64,000 bases of DNA, from NCBI RefSeq assembly GCF_013410745.1, contig NZ_JACCFY010000001.1, positions 1,364,001-1,428,000 on the forward strand, given 5' to 3'. The notes beneath the pieces are model-generated. The model ran no database searches. It saw nothing but the letters and a program-made list of their open reading frames with translations, and was not told where the DNA came from. Positions within the stretch are counted from its first letter, which is position 1; each line of letters begins with the position of its first letter. Below are positions 33,341 through 41,972 of this stretch, one piece after another. The translations under genes were made by a program, and so were the position numbers. Source of the DNA: Nesterenkonia xinjiangensis. GTDB lineage: Bacteria; Actinomycetota; Actinomycetes; Actinomycetales; Micrococcaceae.

Positions 33341-34657
33341 CTAGCGCAGCTCGCCCTCCATCTCGCCGACCATCGCCTCGGCAGCCTCGGCCGGGGACAT
33401 CCGCTCGAAGAGCACCTCGTCCTGATAGCGGTAGAGGATCTGCTGGAAGGCCGATCCACCCATCGCCGGCACCGGCTCCGAGGGGCCGAGCTCACCCTCG
33501 ATCTGGTCGATGTACTCAGCCATGGCCAGCTGAGGGCCCTCGAGCTCCTCCGTGACGGTCTGCCGGATCTCGTTGTTCGGCGGGATGCCGCGCTCCGCCA
33601 TGTCGATCAGCGCAGCCTCCTCAGAGTTCACGAAGAAGTCGATGAACAGCTGCACCTCCTCGGGATGATCCGTGGCAGCGCTGCCGGAGAGGAACATGGA
33701 GGATTTGTACCAGGGCGCGGCGTCCTCAGCATCGCCGGTGTGGCTCGGGAAGCGCAGCAGCTCCAGCTCCGTGCCAGTCGACTCGGAGAGCGCCACCGAC
33801 TGGTTCGACCACCAGGCGCGCATGGCGACCTCCCCGGCAGTGGTCAGCGACTGGTCCGGACCGACACCCTGGTCCTCCGCGAGCGCCGAGGCCGCAGGCG
33901 TAGCCCCGGCGTCCAGCAGTTCCGCGATGTACTCGAAATAGCTCTCGGCATCCTCGACGTCGAAACCGAGCTCACCCTCGTCATTGCTCAGATGTCCGCC
34001 CTGCTGGCGCGCCCAGGTCTGGAATCCGCCGGTCTCGTCGAAGCCGCCGGCACCCCAGGCGCCGTCGAGGTCCTCACTGAGCTCCACGGCGATGTCCCGG
34101 TAGTCGTCCCAGGTCCAGGTGGCGTCGTCGGGCATCTCCACGCCTGCCTCGTCGAAGAGGTCCGGGTTGGCCAGGATGGTGAAGGCGTTGATGCCGATGG
34201 TGATCCCATAGAGACCCCCTTCGGTGCGCCCGTTGTCCACGACCGTGTCGTCCATCTGCGAGGTGTCGACCTGGTCCAGGTCCAGCAGCGATCCACGGTC
34301 CGCGTATTCGCGCAGGTAGAGCTCGTCCATCTGGATGATGTCCGGGGAGTCTGCGGCGGCGGTCTGGGTGGCGAGCTGGTCCCAGTACCCGTCCCAGTCG
34401 CCGAAGTCACCACTGATGGTGATGTCCGGGTGCTCCTCCTCGAAGGCATCGATGATCTCCTGGGTGTTCTGGTGGCGCGCATCGGAGCCCCACCAGACGA
34501 AGCGCAGGGTGACCTCATCGTCGTCGCCACCCCCTCCTCCCCCGCAGGCGGTGAGCGCCAGAGCGGCGGCAAGCCCGGCGGTCAGGGCAGAGGCCCCGCG
34601 ACGTCGGCGCGGCTGCAGCGTCCAGGCAGGTCTGGCGGCGGAACGGCGGTGTTCCAT
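33341..34657 (-). CDS. Sugar ABC transporter solute-binding lipoprotein (copy 5)
   Basis: This 438-residue family member has an Arg-rich N-terminus and lipobox ALTAC (Cys 38). It has VWWGSDARHQNTQEIIDAFEEEHP, DIIQMDELYLREYADRGSLLDL, DDATWTWDDYRDI, TWARQQGGHLSNDEGELGFD, WWSNQSVALSESTG and APWYKSSMFLSGSAATDHPEEVQLFIDFF. AGGGGGAC precedes the ATG. It is upstream of the secreted PL9 gene and divergent from a LacI regulator, so it probably imports oligogalacturonides or related lyase products. No permease is adjacent. Confidence 0.92.
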   Translation of the reverse strand: MEHRRSAARPAWTLQPRRRRGASALTAGLAAALALTACGGGGGGDDDEVTLRFVWWGSDARHQNTQEIIDAFEEEHPDITISGDFGDWDGYWDQLATQTAAADSPDIIQMDELYLREYADRGSLLDLDQVDTSQMDDTVVDNGRTEGGLYGITIGINAFTILANPDLFDEAGVEMPDDATWTWDDYRDIAVELSEDLDGAWGAGGFDETGGFQTWARQQGGHLSNDEGELGFDVEDAESYFEYIAELLDAGATPAASALAEDQGVGPDQSLTTAGEVAMRAWWSNQSVALSESTGTELELLRFPSHTGDAEDAAPWYKSSMFLSGSAATDHPEEVQLFIDFFVNSEEAALIDMAERGIPPNNEIRQTVTEELEGPQLAMAEYIDQIEGELGPSEPVPAMGGSAFQQILYRYQDEVLFERMSPAEAAEAMVGEMEGELR

Positions 34658-34670
34658 GGTGTCCCCCTAT

Positions 34671-34725
34671 GGTGTGATCGTTCACCTTGTCCTGACAATC
34701 TAGGGTGACATGTCTCACAGGTCAA
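34671..34725 (-). promoter_or_regulatory. Promoter and operator before binding protein copy 5
   Basis: TTGACC (34720-34725) and TAGATT (34697-34702) on the minus strand have a 17-base spacer. The near-palindrome GGTGTGATCGTTCACC (34671-34686) follows, a CG-centred LacI-type site. The divergent LacI gene at 34818 is the natural candidate regulator. Confidence 0.6.
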
Positions 34726-34817
34726 TGATGGTGCCGCAGCCCAACTATCCCCGAAGAGATGTGGGAGAGTCCCGGATATGCTGGCCACGATCTCCGTCAA
34801 CGTGCCGAGGAGTCCAC

Positions 34818-35825
34818 ATGAGTCGTCGCCCCACCGGTCGGCCGACGGTCTGGCAGGTCGCAGAGCGCGCGGGCGTGTCCGCTCAGACCGTGTCGCGCTA
34901 CCTCCGGCGCGACGGCGGCTTTCGCACACGAACCGCCGAAAGCATCGAGGCTGCCATCACCGAGCTGGGCTACCGCCCGAACCTGGTGGCCCGATCCATG
35001 CGAACTCGTCTGACAGGCGTCCTCGCCCTGGTCATGCCCCCGCGGATCCAAGCCGTCCCCACGCGCTCCGTGATGGCGGCCGCCGACGTGGCACACCAGG
35101 CCGGATTCGCCCTGGAGATCACCCTGACCGAGGGGGCCCCGGAAGACCGGGCGCGCGTCGTGGAGGATCTCGTGGACTCAGGCCGCGTCGAGGGGGTCCT
35201 GTCGTTCGGCTCCATCTCAGGCCTCGCAAGCCATGGCCCGACGGCGACCTCCTGCGCGCTGCACATATTCGACCACTTCGATGCCGACTTCCGCGGCCAG
35301 GGCCCGCTGGCTGACAGCACATTGGTCGGGGGCATCATCGAACACCTGGCCGAACTCGGGCACCGCCGATTCATCCACCTGGCGGGCCCCCAGGAGTGGA
35401 CCACCGCTGCCTCGCGACGACGCGCCTATGACGAAGCGATCGCTGCGCTCGGCCTGACATCGCGTGGCGTCAAGGAATGCGGATGGTCTGTCACCTCAGG
35501 CCATCAGGCGATGACCTCACTTCTGGACCTGGACGCGACGGCCGTCGTCTCAGCCAGCGACCACATCGCGATCGGCGCCATTCGGGCAGCCTGGGAAGCA
35601 GGCTTGAGCACTCCCGAGGATCTCAGCGTCACGGGATGGGACGACCTTGACGTCAGCCACGCCCTCGTCCCTTCCTTGACGACAGTGGCCGTCGACAGAG
35701 AAGCTCAGGGTCGATTCGCGATGCAGGCACTCCTGTCCCGCGTCACAGGGAGACCATGCCCCGAGGAGCCGCAGGAGATCAATGAGCTGATTATCCGCGA
35801 GTCAACAGGACCCGCGCCCTCCTGA
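34818..35825 (+). CDS. LacI-family transcriptional regulator
   Basis: This 335-residue repressor has the helix-turn-helix and hinge PTVWQVAERAGVSAQTVSRYLRRDGGFRTRTAESIEAAITELGYRPNLVARSM. The periplasmic-binding-like sensor domain follows (VLALVMPP, GVLSFGSISGL, HLAELGHRRFIHLAGP, VSASDHIAIGAIRAAWEAGL, VTGWDDLDVSHALVPSLTTVAVDREAQG). ATG 34818 has GAGGAG in front. It is divergent from binding protein copy 5 and convergent with copy 6, so it probably controls one or both in response to an imported sugar. Confidence 0.92.
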   Translation: MSRRPTGRPTVWQVAERAGVSAQTVSRYLRRDGGFRTRTAESIEAAITELGYRPNLVARSMRTRLTGVLALVMPPRIQAVPTRSVMAAADVAHQAGFALEITLTEGAPEDRARVVEDLVDSGRVEGVLSFGSISGLASHGPTATSCALHIFDHFDADFRGQGPLADSTLVGGIIEHLAELGHRRFIHLAGPQEWTTAASRRRAYDEAIAALGLTSRGVKECGWSVTSGHQAMTSLLDLDATAVVSASDHIAIGAIRAAWEAGLSTPEDLSVTGWDDLDVSHALVPSLTTVAVDREAQGRFAMQALLSRVTGRPCPEEPQEINELIIRESTGPAPS

Positions 35826-35870
35826 GCGACCGATCTCTCCCGGGGACTGCGAGCATGTGGATCATGCAGG

Positions 35871-37139
35871 TCACGAGAGCTGAGCAGAGGCTTCTTCGAC
35901 CAATGAACGCCCAGCCTCATCGGGGCTCAGCCGACCAAAGATGACCTCGAGCTCATATCTCGCCAACACTGAACTGAAATCAGACCCACCCTCTGGCGTG
36001 ATCGGCTCCGGTCGGCCAAGGTCCGACTCGATTCCGTCGATATAGTCGAGCGTCTCAGCAGCCATACCGCTGAGATCCTCCGCGACCAGCTCGCGCATCT
36101 CCTGGTTCGGCGGGATACCGCGCTCCACTCCCACGATTTCCGCTGCGGATTCTGAATTGACGAAGAAGTCGATGAAGTCCTGCACCTGCTCAGGATGATC
36201 TGTGCCGGCGGACGCCGAGAGGTACATCGACGATTTGTACCAGGGCTCGGCATCCGCGGCGTCGCCGGTGAAGCTCGGGTACCTCAAGATCTCCAGGTCA
36301 CGATCCGCAGCGGCGGACAGGGCCACAGCCTCGTTGCTCCACCACGTGGAGATCGCCTGCTGACCCGTAGCCGCAAGGGACTGCTCCATCGTGCTCCCCG
36401 CGTTCTCCTGGATGAGTTCAGCCGGGGGCAAGACTCCGTCATCCATGAGGGCCTGGAAGTACTGGAAATATCCGCTGGCGTCCGAGGCCTCAAAGCCAAG
36501 CTCTCCCGCGTCCGTGGCCACGCTCTTTCCTTGTTGACGCATCCACGTCTGGAAGGCACCCATGCCACCTGGGATGGAGGTCCCCCAGGCATCCTCGTGC
36601 TGCTCGGTGATCTGCGCGGAGATGGACGCGTAGTCCTCCCAGGTCCATGTCATGGGATCGGGAAGCTCGACCCCCGCCTCCTCGAAGACCTGCGGGTCGG
36701 CGACGAGCACCTGGGCGTTGATCCCCATGGTGACGGCGAACTGCTGGCCGTCTACCTTCCCGTTCTCTACGGCCGCCTCGTCATGCTTGGTCAGATCGAT
36801 GCCCTCAAGCTCCAGCAGGGAGCCGCGATCTGCGTACTCACGCAGGTACTGTTCATCCATCTGGATGATGTCCGGAGCCTGGCCTCCCGCCGTCTGGGTG
36901 GCCAGCTGATCCCAGTGATCGTCGAACCCGCCATACTCAGCACTGATCGAGACCCCCGGATTCTCCTCCTCATAGGCTTCGATAACCTCTTCCGTGAGGG
37001 CATGACGCGTATCCGAACCCCACCAGAGGAAGCGGAGCTCCACATCCCCCTCCTCACCTTCGGAGTTTCCGCACCCAGCCACCAACAGGGCGGTCACGGC
37101 AACGATCGTCACGCCTAGTCCATGGGTCGTAGTCTTCAT
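35871..37139 (-). CDS. Sugar ABC transporter solute-binding lipoprotein (copy 6)
   Basis: This 422-residue family member has ATG 37139, AAAGGTGG in front, and a lipobox VAGC (Cys 23). It has LWWGSDTRHALTEEVIEAYEEENP, DIIQMDEQYLREYADRGSLLEL, DPMTWTWEDYASI, TWMRQQGKSVATDAGELGFE and EPWYKSSMYLSASAGTDHPEQVQDFIDFF. Its third-position GC looks lower than its neighbours, with more A/T in the gene, which may mean a different history. It stands alone: no enzyme or permease shares its strand downstream, and a LacI gene lies upstream in the same direction. Confidence 0.92.
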   Translation of the reverse strand: MKTTTHGLGVTIVAVTALLVAGCGNSEGEEGDVELRFLWWGSDTRHALTEEVIEAYEEENPGVSISAEYGGFDDHWDQLATQTAGGQAPDIIQMDEQYLREYADRGSLLELEGIDLTKHDEAAVENGKVDGQQFAVTMGINAQVLVADPQVFEEAGVELPDPMTWTWEDYASISAQITEQHEDAWGTSIPGGMGAFQTWMRQQGKSVATDAGELGFEASDASGYFQYFQALMDDGVLPPAELIQENAGSTMEQSLAATGQQAISTWWSNEAVALSAAADRDLEILRYPSFTGDAADAEPWYKSSMYLSASAGTDHPEQVQDFIDFFVNSESAAEIVGVERGIPPNQEMRELVAEDLSGMAAETLDYIDGIESDLGRPEPITPEGGSDFSSVLARYELEVIFGRLSPDEAGRSLVEEASAQLS

Positions 37140-37187
37140 GCCGCCACCTTTCACCAGGCCTGCCTTCTGCGCCTTGCGAAAGCAAAC

Positions 37188-37243
37188 GTTATCGATAACA
37201 TTAGGACGCCGTCACGCTATATGAGATCTTGATCACACGTCAA
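37188..37243 (-). promoter_or_regulatory. Promoter and perfect palindrome before binding protein copy 6
   Basis: TTGACG (37238-37243) and TAGCGT (37214-37219) on the minus strand have an 18-base spacer. GTTATCGATAAC (37188-37199), a perfect CG-centred 12-bp palindrome, follows and fits a LacI-family operator. Confidence 0.6.
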
Positions 37244-37373
37244 TGCATGGACGCGTAAGGATCGAGGGCTCGAAAGCGGGGGCCCGTCCCGCCGGCTCTG
37301 ACGAGCAACTTGGGGCCCACGAGGCGTCAGAAGTCCCGGAACATCCTGCGGTGCACGCGGCCGGGGCCGGGGC

Positions 37374-38387
37374 TCAGTCCAGCCGAGTGGAATCGCGCAG
37401 AACGGGCGTGCCCTCCACGACCATGCGGCGCTCCGCCTCGCCGTTGTTGAGCGTCATCGATGCCGTCATGCGGCCGATCTCCTCCAGCGGCAGCCGCACC
37501 GTGGTGATCGAGGGGAACTGGTCGCCCAGCGTGGGGATGTCGTCGAAACCGGCCAGCGCGACGTCGTCGGGAACTCGCAGACCCGCCGCCCGGATCGCAG
37601 CCATCGCGCCCAGCGCCATGACGTCGTTGACGCAGAACACGCACAGCGGCGCCGACGAGGACGCCACAACGCCGGAGCTGATCAGCTCACTCATCATGAA
37701 GTAGCCGCCGTCGCGGGTGAAAGTGCCCTCACGGACCACCTCAGGGACGACGCCGGCCGACTTCAGCTTGGCCAGGAACCCTGCCGAGCGCTGAGCGGAG
37801 GTGGAGAGCTCAGCCTCGCCGCCGAGCACCGCGAACCGCCGATGTCCGAGCTTCAGCAGCTCCGCGGCCAGGGCGGCGGCCCCGCCCTCGTTGTCGATCT
37901 GCACGCCCCCGGCACTGGGAAAGGGCTGGCCGATCATGGCAACCTTGCCGCCGTTGTCCTGATAGGTCTCCAGGACCTTCTGCAGCAGCGCGTCGTCCTG
38001 CGTACCCCGGGAACCCGCAAGAAGTATCGCGTCAGTCCGATAAGACATGAAAGCACGGACAGCTTCGATCTCGGCGGCGGCCTCGCGCTCAGTGGAGGCC
38101 AGCATGAGCTGCACCCCGGTGCCGGCCAGGCCACGCTGTGCGCCGCGGGCGATCGAGGAGAAGTACGGGTCCGCGATGTCATGGACGATCAGCCCCATGA
38201 GCCCTGCCGAGGATCGGGCAAGCGCTTGCGCCTGCGCATTGGGGAAGTACCCGAGCTCCTCGGCCGCAGCACGCACGCGGTCGGCGATCTCAGGCTTGGG
38301 CCGGCGCGTGGATCCGTTGAGAACACGCGAGGCCGTGGACTGGGAGACCCCTGCGGCTTTGGCCACATCAGCCAGGCGGACAGCCAT
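37374..38387 (-). CDS. LacI-family transcriptional regulator
   Basis: This 337-residue repressor has the N-terminal MAVRLADVAKAAGVSQSTASRVLNGSTRRPKPEIADRVRAAAEELGYFPNAQAQALARS and the sensor domain GLIVHDIADPYFSSIARGAQRGL, LLKLGHRRFAVLGGE, FCVNDVMALGAMAAIRAAGLRVPDDVALAGFDDI. It is divergent from the Gfo/DUF993/isomerase operon, whose promoter carries a palindrome just after the -10, so it probably represses that operon. It could also act on binding protein copy 6, which lies downstream. Confidence 0.93.
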   Translation of the reverse strand: MAVRLADVAKAAGVSQSTASRVLNGSTRRPKPEIADRVRAAAEELGYFPNAQAQALARSSAGLMGLIVHDIADPYFSSIARGAQRGLAGTGVQLMLASTEREAAAEIEAVRAFMSYRTDAILLAGSRGTQDDALLQKVLETYQDNGGKVAMIGQPFPSAGGVQIDNEGGAAALAAELLKLGHRRFAVLGGEAELSTSAQRSAGFLAKLKSAGVVPEVVREGTFTRDGGYFMMSELISSGVVASSSAPLCVFCVNDVMALGAMAAIRAAGLRVPDDVALAGFDDIPTLGDQFPSITTVRLPLEEIGRMTASMTLNNGEAERRMVVEGTPVLRDSTRLD

Positions 38388-38408
38388 CTGACGCTCCTAC
38401 TGTGACAG

Positions 38409-38452
38409 TTGACACACACTTTCCCTCGATACTACCGTGGAAAGCGCATTCC
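38409..38452 (+). promoter_or_regulatory. Promoter and operator of the DUF993 operon
   Basis: TTGACA (38409-38414) and TACCGT (38433-38438) have an 18-base spacer. The near-palindrome GGAAAGCGCATTCC (38439-38452) abuts the -10, covering the likely start site, as expected for a LacI-type repressor. Confidence 0.65.
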
Positions 38453-38494
38453 GACCTCATCGGCCCGCCACCACCTTCAAGGAGCCCCGATCCC

Positions 38495-39661
38495 ATGACC
38501 GAGCCCCGCGTCCTCCGCATCGCCATGAACGGCATCACCGGCCGGATGGGCTACCGCCAGCACCTGCTGCGGTCCATCCTCCCGATCCGCGACCAGGGCG
38601 GCATCACACTGCCCGACGGCTCCCAGGTGACCGTCGAGCCGATCCTCATCGGCCGCAACGAGGCCAAGATCAAGGAGCTCGCCGCCACGCACGACGTCGA
38701 GCACTTCACGACCGACCTCGACGGCGCCATCAACGACCCCTCCATCGACATCGTCTTCGACGCCTCGATGACCTCCCTGCGCTACGCGACGCTCTCCAAG
38801 GCCATCTCCGCCGGCAAGCACGTCTTCACGGAGAAGCCCACCGCCGAGAGCCTCGAGGAGGCCGTGGCCCTCGCATCCCAGGCCAAGTCCGCCGGCATCA
38901 CCGCCGGCGTCGTGCATGACAAGCTCTACCTCCCCGGCCTGGTCAAGCTGCGCCGCCTGGTGGAGGAGGGCTTCTTCGGCCGCATCCTCTCGCTGCGCGG
39001 CGAGTTCGGCTACTGGGTCTTCGAGGGAGACCACCAGCCCGCCCAGCGACCCTCCTGGAACTACCGCCTGGCCGACGGCGGCTCCATGACCACGGACATG
39101 TACTGCCACTGGAACTACGTGCTCGAGGGCATCATCGGCAAGGTCAAGTCCGTGACCTCCAAGACCGCCACCCACATCCCGAAGCGCTGGGACGAGAACG
39201 ACAAGCCCTATGACGCTGACGCCGACGACGCCGCCTACGGCATCTTCGAGCTGGAGACCCCCGAGGGCGACGAGGTCGTCGGCCAGATCAACTCCTCCTG
39301 GGCCGTGCGCGTGTACCGCGACGAGCTCGTCGAGTTCCAGATCGACGGCACGCACGGCTCCGCCGTCGCCGGGCTGAACAAGTGCGTGGCCCAGCAGCGC
39401 GCCCACACCCCGAAGCCCGTGTGGAACCCCGACCTGCCCGTCACCGAGTCCTTCCGGGACCAGTGGATGGAGGTGCCCGCCAACGCCGAGCTGGACAACG
39501 GTTTCAAGCTGCAGTGGGAGGAGTTCCTCGCCGACGTCGTCGCCGGCCGTGAGCACCGCTTCGGCCTGCTCTCCGCCGCCCGCGGCGTCCAGCTGGCCGA
39601 GCTCGGGCTGCAGTCCGCCGCCGAACGCCGCACCATCGACATTCCGGAGATCACCCTGTGA
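38495..39661 (+). CDS. Gfo/Idh/MocA-family oxidoreductase
   Basis: This 388-residue NAD(P)-dependent dehydrogenase starts at ATG 38495 with AAGGAG in front. It has LRIAMNGITGRMGYRQHLLRSI at the nucleotide-binding site, DIVFDASMTSLRYATLSKAISAGKHVFTEKPTA with the EKP lysine near residue 115, and WNYRLADGGSMTTDMYCHWNYVLEGIIG, where Asp and His fit the catalytic positions. It is larger in its N-terminal insert (LPDGSQVTVEPILIG) than classic members. It is first in a translationally coupled operon with DUF993 and isomerase genes. Substrate unknown. Confidence 0.9.
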   Translation: MTEPRVLRIAMNGITGRMGYRQHLLRSILPIRDQGGITLPDGSQVTVEPILIGRNEAKIKELAATHDVEHFTTDLDGAINDPSIDIVFDASMTSLRYATLSKAISAGKHVFTEKPTAESLEEAVALASQAKSAGITAGVVHDKLYLPGLVKLRRLVEEGFFGRILSLRGEFGYWVFEGDHQPAQRPSWNYRLADGGSMTTDMYCHWNYVLEGIIGKVKSVTSKTATHIPKRWDENDKPYDADADDAAYGIFELETPEGDEVVGQINSSWAVRVYRDELVEFQIDGTHGSAVAGLNKCVAQQRAHTPKPVWNPDLPVTESFRDQWMEVPANAELDNGFKLQWEEFLADVVAGREHRFGLLSAARGVQLAELGLQSAAERRTIDIPEITL

Positions 39662-40938
39662 GCACCCTCAGCACCGAGACCCCCGTGGCGAACGCGCAGG
39701 CCGCCGGCCTGCCCACGCTGACCCTGCCCACCCTCGAGGGCGGCACCGCCGAGTACACGATGACTGGCCAGGCCGACTCCTCGCTGGGCCCTTTCACTCG
39801 CCCTGAGAAGCCGCTGACCTCCCGGAAGGTCTATGCGGCCGCCCACGTGGTGCCGGTGATGACCGCCGACAACACCCCCGGCTCCCCCGCCCAGCTGGAC
39901 TGGGACGCCACCCTCGCCTACCGCCATGAGCTGTGGTCCTACGGGCTCGGCGTCGCCGACGCCATGGACACCGCCCAGCGCGGCATGGGCCTGGACTTCG
40001 AGGCCACCAAGGAGCTGATCCGCCGGTCCGCCGCCGAGGCCGCCTCGGTCGTCGACGCCGGCACCTACCCCGCCCTGGCCGGTCGCACCGTGCGCGACCT
40101 GGTCGCCTGCGGGGCCGGCACCGACCAGCTCGACCCCACCACGGTGGAGCCCGGCGAGGCCGGGGTCAAAGCCGTGCTGGACGCCTATCTGGAGCAGCTG
40201 GAGGTCGTCGAGGCCTCCGGGGCGAAAGTGATCCTCATGGCTTCCCGCGCCCTGGCGAAGGTCGCCTCCAGCCCCGAGGACTACCTGGGCATCTACTCCC
40301 ATCTGCTCCAGGCGGCCCAGCAGCCGGTGATCCTGCACTGGCTGGGTCCGATGTTCGACCCGGCCCTGGCCGGCTACTGGGGCTCCGACGACGTCGCCGC
40401 CGCCACCGAGACGTTCCTGACCCTGATCCGGCAGAACCCGGCGAAGGTCGACGGCGTCAAGGTGTCACTGCTCGACGCCGACCACGAGACCCAGCTGCGC
40501 GCCGCGCTGCCCGAGGGGGTGCGGCTCTACACCGGGGACGACTTCAACTATCCGGAGCTGATCGACGGCGACGAGACCGCCTACTCGGATGCGCTGCTGG
40601 GCATCTTCGCCGCCATCTACCCAGCGGCCTCAACAGCCCTGCAGGCCTACGACGCCGGCGACGCCGCCCGCGGCCGGGCGATCCTGGACTCCACCCGGGA
40701 GCTGGGCAAGCACATCTTCTCCGCGCCCACGCTCTACTACAAGACCGGCATCGCCTTCCTCTCTTGGCTCAACGGGCACCAGGCCGGCTTCCAGCTGGTC
40801 GGGGGCCTGCACTCGGGACGCTCGCTGCCGCATCTGGCGCACACCTTCGTGCTCGCCGATCAGGCCGGCCTGCTGACCGACCCGCAGCTCGCCGCCGAGC
40901 GGATGACCACGCTGCTGAAGACTGGAGGCGTCTCATGA
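39658..40938 (+). CDS. DUF993 (dihydrodipicolinate-synthase-like) protein
   Basis: This 426-residue TIM-barrel protein matches the DUF993 family, distantly related to DHDPS/NAL aldolases. Features are KVYAAAHVVPVMTADNTPGSPAQLDWDATLAYRHELWSYGLGVADAMDTAQRG, KVILMASRALAKVASSPEDYLGIYSHLL, QQPVILHWLGPMFDPALAGYWGS and KVDGVKVSLLD, where the lysine could be the Schiff-base residue. A retro-aldol step on a keto-sugar acid is a reasonable guess but unproven. The GTG start overlaps the preceding stop (GTGA), and its stop overlaps the next start (ATGA). Confidence 0.85.
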   Translation: MSTLSTETPVANAQAAGLPTLTLPTLEGGTAEYTMTGQADSSLGPFTRPEKPLTSRKVYAAAHVVPVMTADNTPGSPAQLDWDATLAYRHELWSYGLGVADAMDTAQRGMGLDFEATKELIRRSAAEAASVVDAGTYPALAGRTVRDLVACGAGTDQLDPTTVEPGEAGVKAVLDAYLEQLEVVEASGAKVILMASRALAKVASSPEDYLGIYSHLLQAAQQPVILHWLGPMFDPALAGYWGSDDVAAATETFLTLIRQNPAKVDGVKVSLLDADHETQLRAALPEGVRLYTGDDFNYPELIDGDETAYSDALLGIFAAIYPAASTALQAYDAGDAARGRAILDSTRELGKHIFSAPTLYYKTGIAFLSWLNGHQAGFQLVGGLHSGRSLPHLAHTFVLADQAGLLTDPQLAAERMTTLLKTGGVS

Positions 40939-41855
40939 GCTTCGACCTGTCACTGAACACCGGCACCACCCCGAAGCTGTCCCTGCAGGAGGCGGTCGAC
41001 GCCGTCGCCGCGGCCGGCCTGCGGCACATCGGCCCCTGGCGGCACCTGCTCGAGCAGGCCGGAGGGGCGGAGAAGGCCGCGCAGATCATCTCCGGCGCTG
41101 GCCTGACCGCCACCACGCTCTGCCGCGGCGGCTTCCTCACCCCGGCCGATGCCGAAGGCCGGTCCGCCGCGCTGGAGTCCAATCGGGCGGCGATCCGTGA
41201 GGCCGCGACGATCGGCACCCGTGAGCTGATCATGGTCGTCGGGGGGCTCCCCTCGGCCGCGCACCTGCTCGGCGGGACGGGAGACCGCGCCGACAGGTCC
41301 GTGGTGGACGCCCGAGCCCGGGTGGCCGACGGGATCGCCGAGCTGGTGCCCTATGCCGCCGAGCACGACGTCCGCCTGGTGCTGGAGCCCCTGCATCCGA
41401 TGTATGCCGCCGATCGCGCGGTGCTCTCCACCCTGGGCGAGGCACTCGAGATCGCAGCGCCGCACCCGGCCGAGACGGTCGGCGTCGTGGTCGACACCTT
41501 CCATGTGTGGTGGGACCCGCAGCTTCAGCAGCAGATCGCCCGCGCCGGCCGCGAGGGTCGGCTGGCGAGCTACCAGGTGTGTGATTTCAACCTGCCGATC
41601 GCCGATGACGCGCTGAAGTCCCGCGGGATGATGGGCGACGGTCATGTGGACTTCCCGACGATCTCCCGCTGGGTGGCCGACGCCGGGTACACGGGGCCGG
41701 TCGAGGTGGAGATCTTCAACCGCGAGATCAACGACCAGGACGCCGCGGTGACCCTGGAGACCATGAAGGAGCGCTACGCCGAGCTGGTGAAACCGTTCCT
41801 GAGGGCCGCGTCCGCAGACGCCTCCTCTGCACCCACCTCATCCGCCACCGTCTGA
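40935..41855 (+). CDS. Sugar phosphate isomerase/epimerase (TIM barrel)
   Basis: This 306-residue AP-endonuclease-2-type protein has LSLNTGTTPKLSLQEAVDAVAAAGLRHIGPW at the start, HDVRLVLEPLHPMYAADRAVL (metal-ligand Glu), VGVVVDTFHVWWDPQ (Asp/His), QVCDFNLPIADD and GYTGPVEVEIFNREI (final Glu). These fit the metal-dependent isomerase/epimerase pattern. It is third in the operon after the oxidoreductase and DUF993 genes; the three form a recurrent actinobacterial module whose sugar is, as far as I know, not defined. Confidence 0.88.
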   Translation: MSFDLSLNTGTTPKLSLQEAVDAVAAAGLRHIGPWRHLLEQAGGAEKAAQIISGAGLTATTLCRGGFLTPADAEGRSAALESNRAAIREAATIGTRELIMVVGGLPSAAHLLGGTGDRADRSVVDARARVADGIAELVPYAAEHDVRLVLEPLHPMYAADRAVLSTLGEALEIAAPHPAETVGVVVDTFHVWWDPQLQQQIARAGREGRLASYQVCDFNLPIADDALKSRGMMGDGHVDFPTISRWVADAGYTGPVEVEIFNREINDQDAAVTLETMKERYAELVKPFLRAASADASSAPTSSATV

Positions 41856-41868
41856 CCACCCCATCCGT

Positions 41869-41946
41869 CGAGTGGCCATGAATCACGGAACCTCCTGCCT
41901 GACACGCCGTGTCGGGAGGGCAGATACCGCGATCCGTGGCCACTCG
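41869..41946. repeat. Nested inverted repeats upstream of the Gfo-DUF6807 gene
   Basis: The outer arms CGAGTGGC (41869-41876) and GCCACTCG (41939-41946) pair. Further in, CACGGA pairs with TCCGTG, CTGCC with GGCAG and GACAC with GTGTC around a 3-base loop. The whole 78-base element begins 13 bases after one stop codon and ends 26 bases before the next start. It may be a structured leader, a terminator or an mRNA end stabiliser. Confidence 0.5.
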
Positions 41947-41972
41947 ATGCGTCTGTCACTCCAAGGAGAGCC

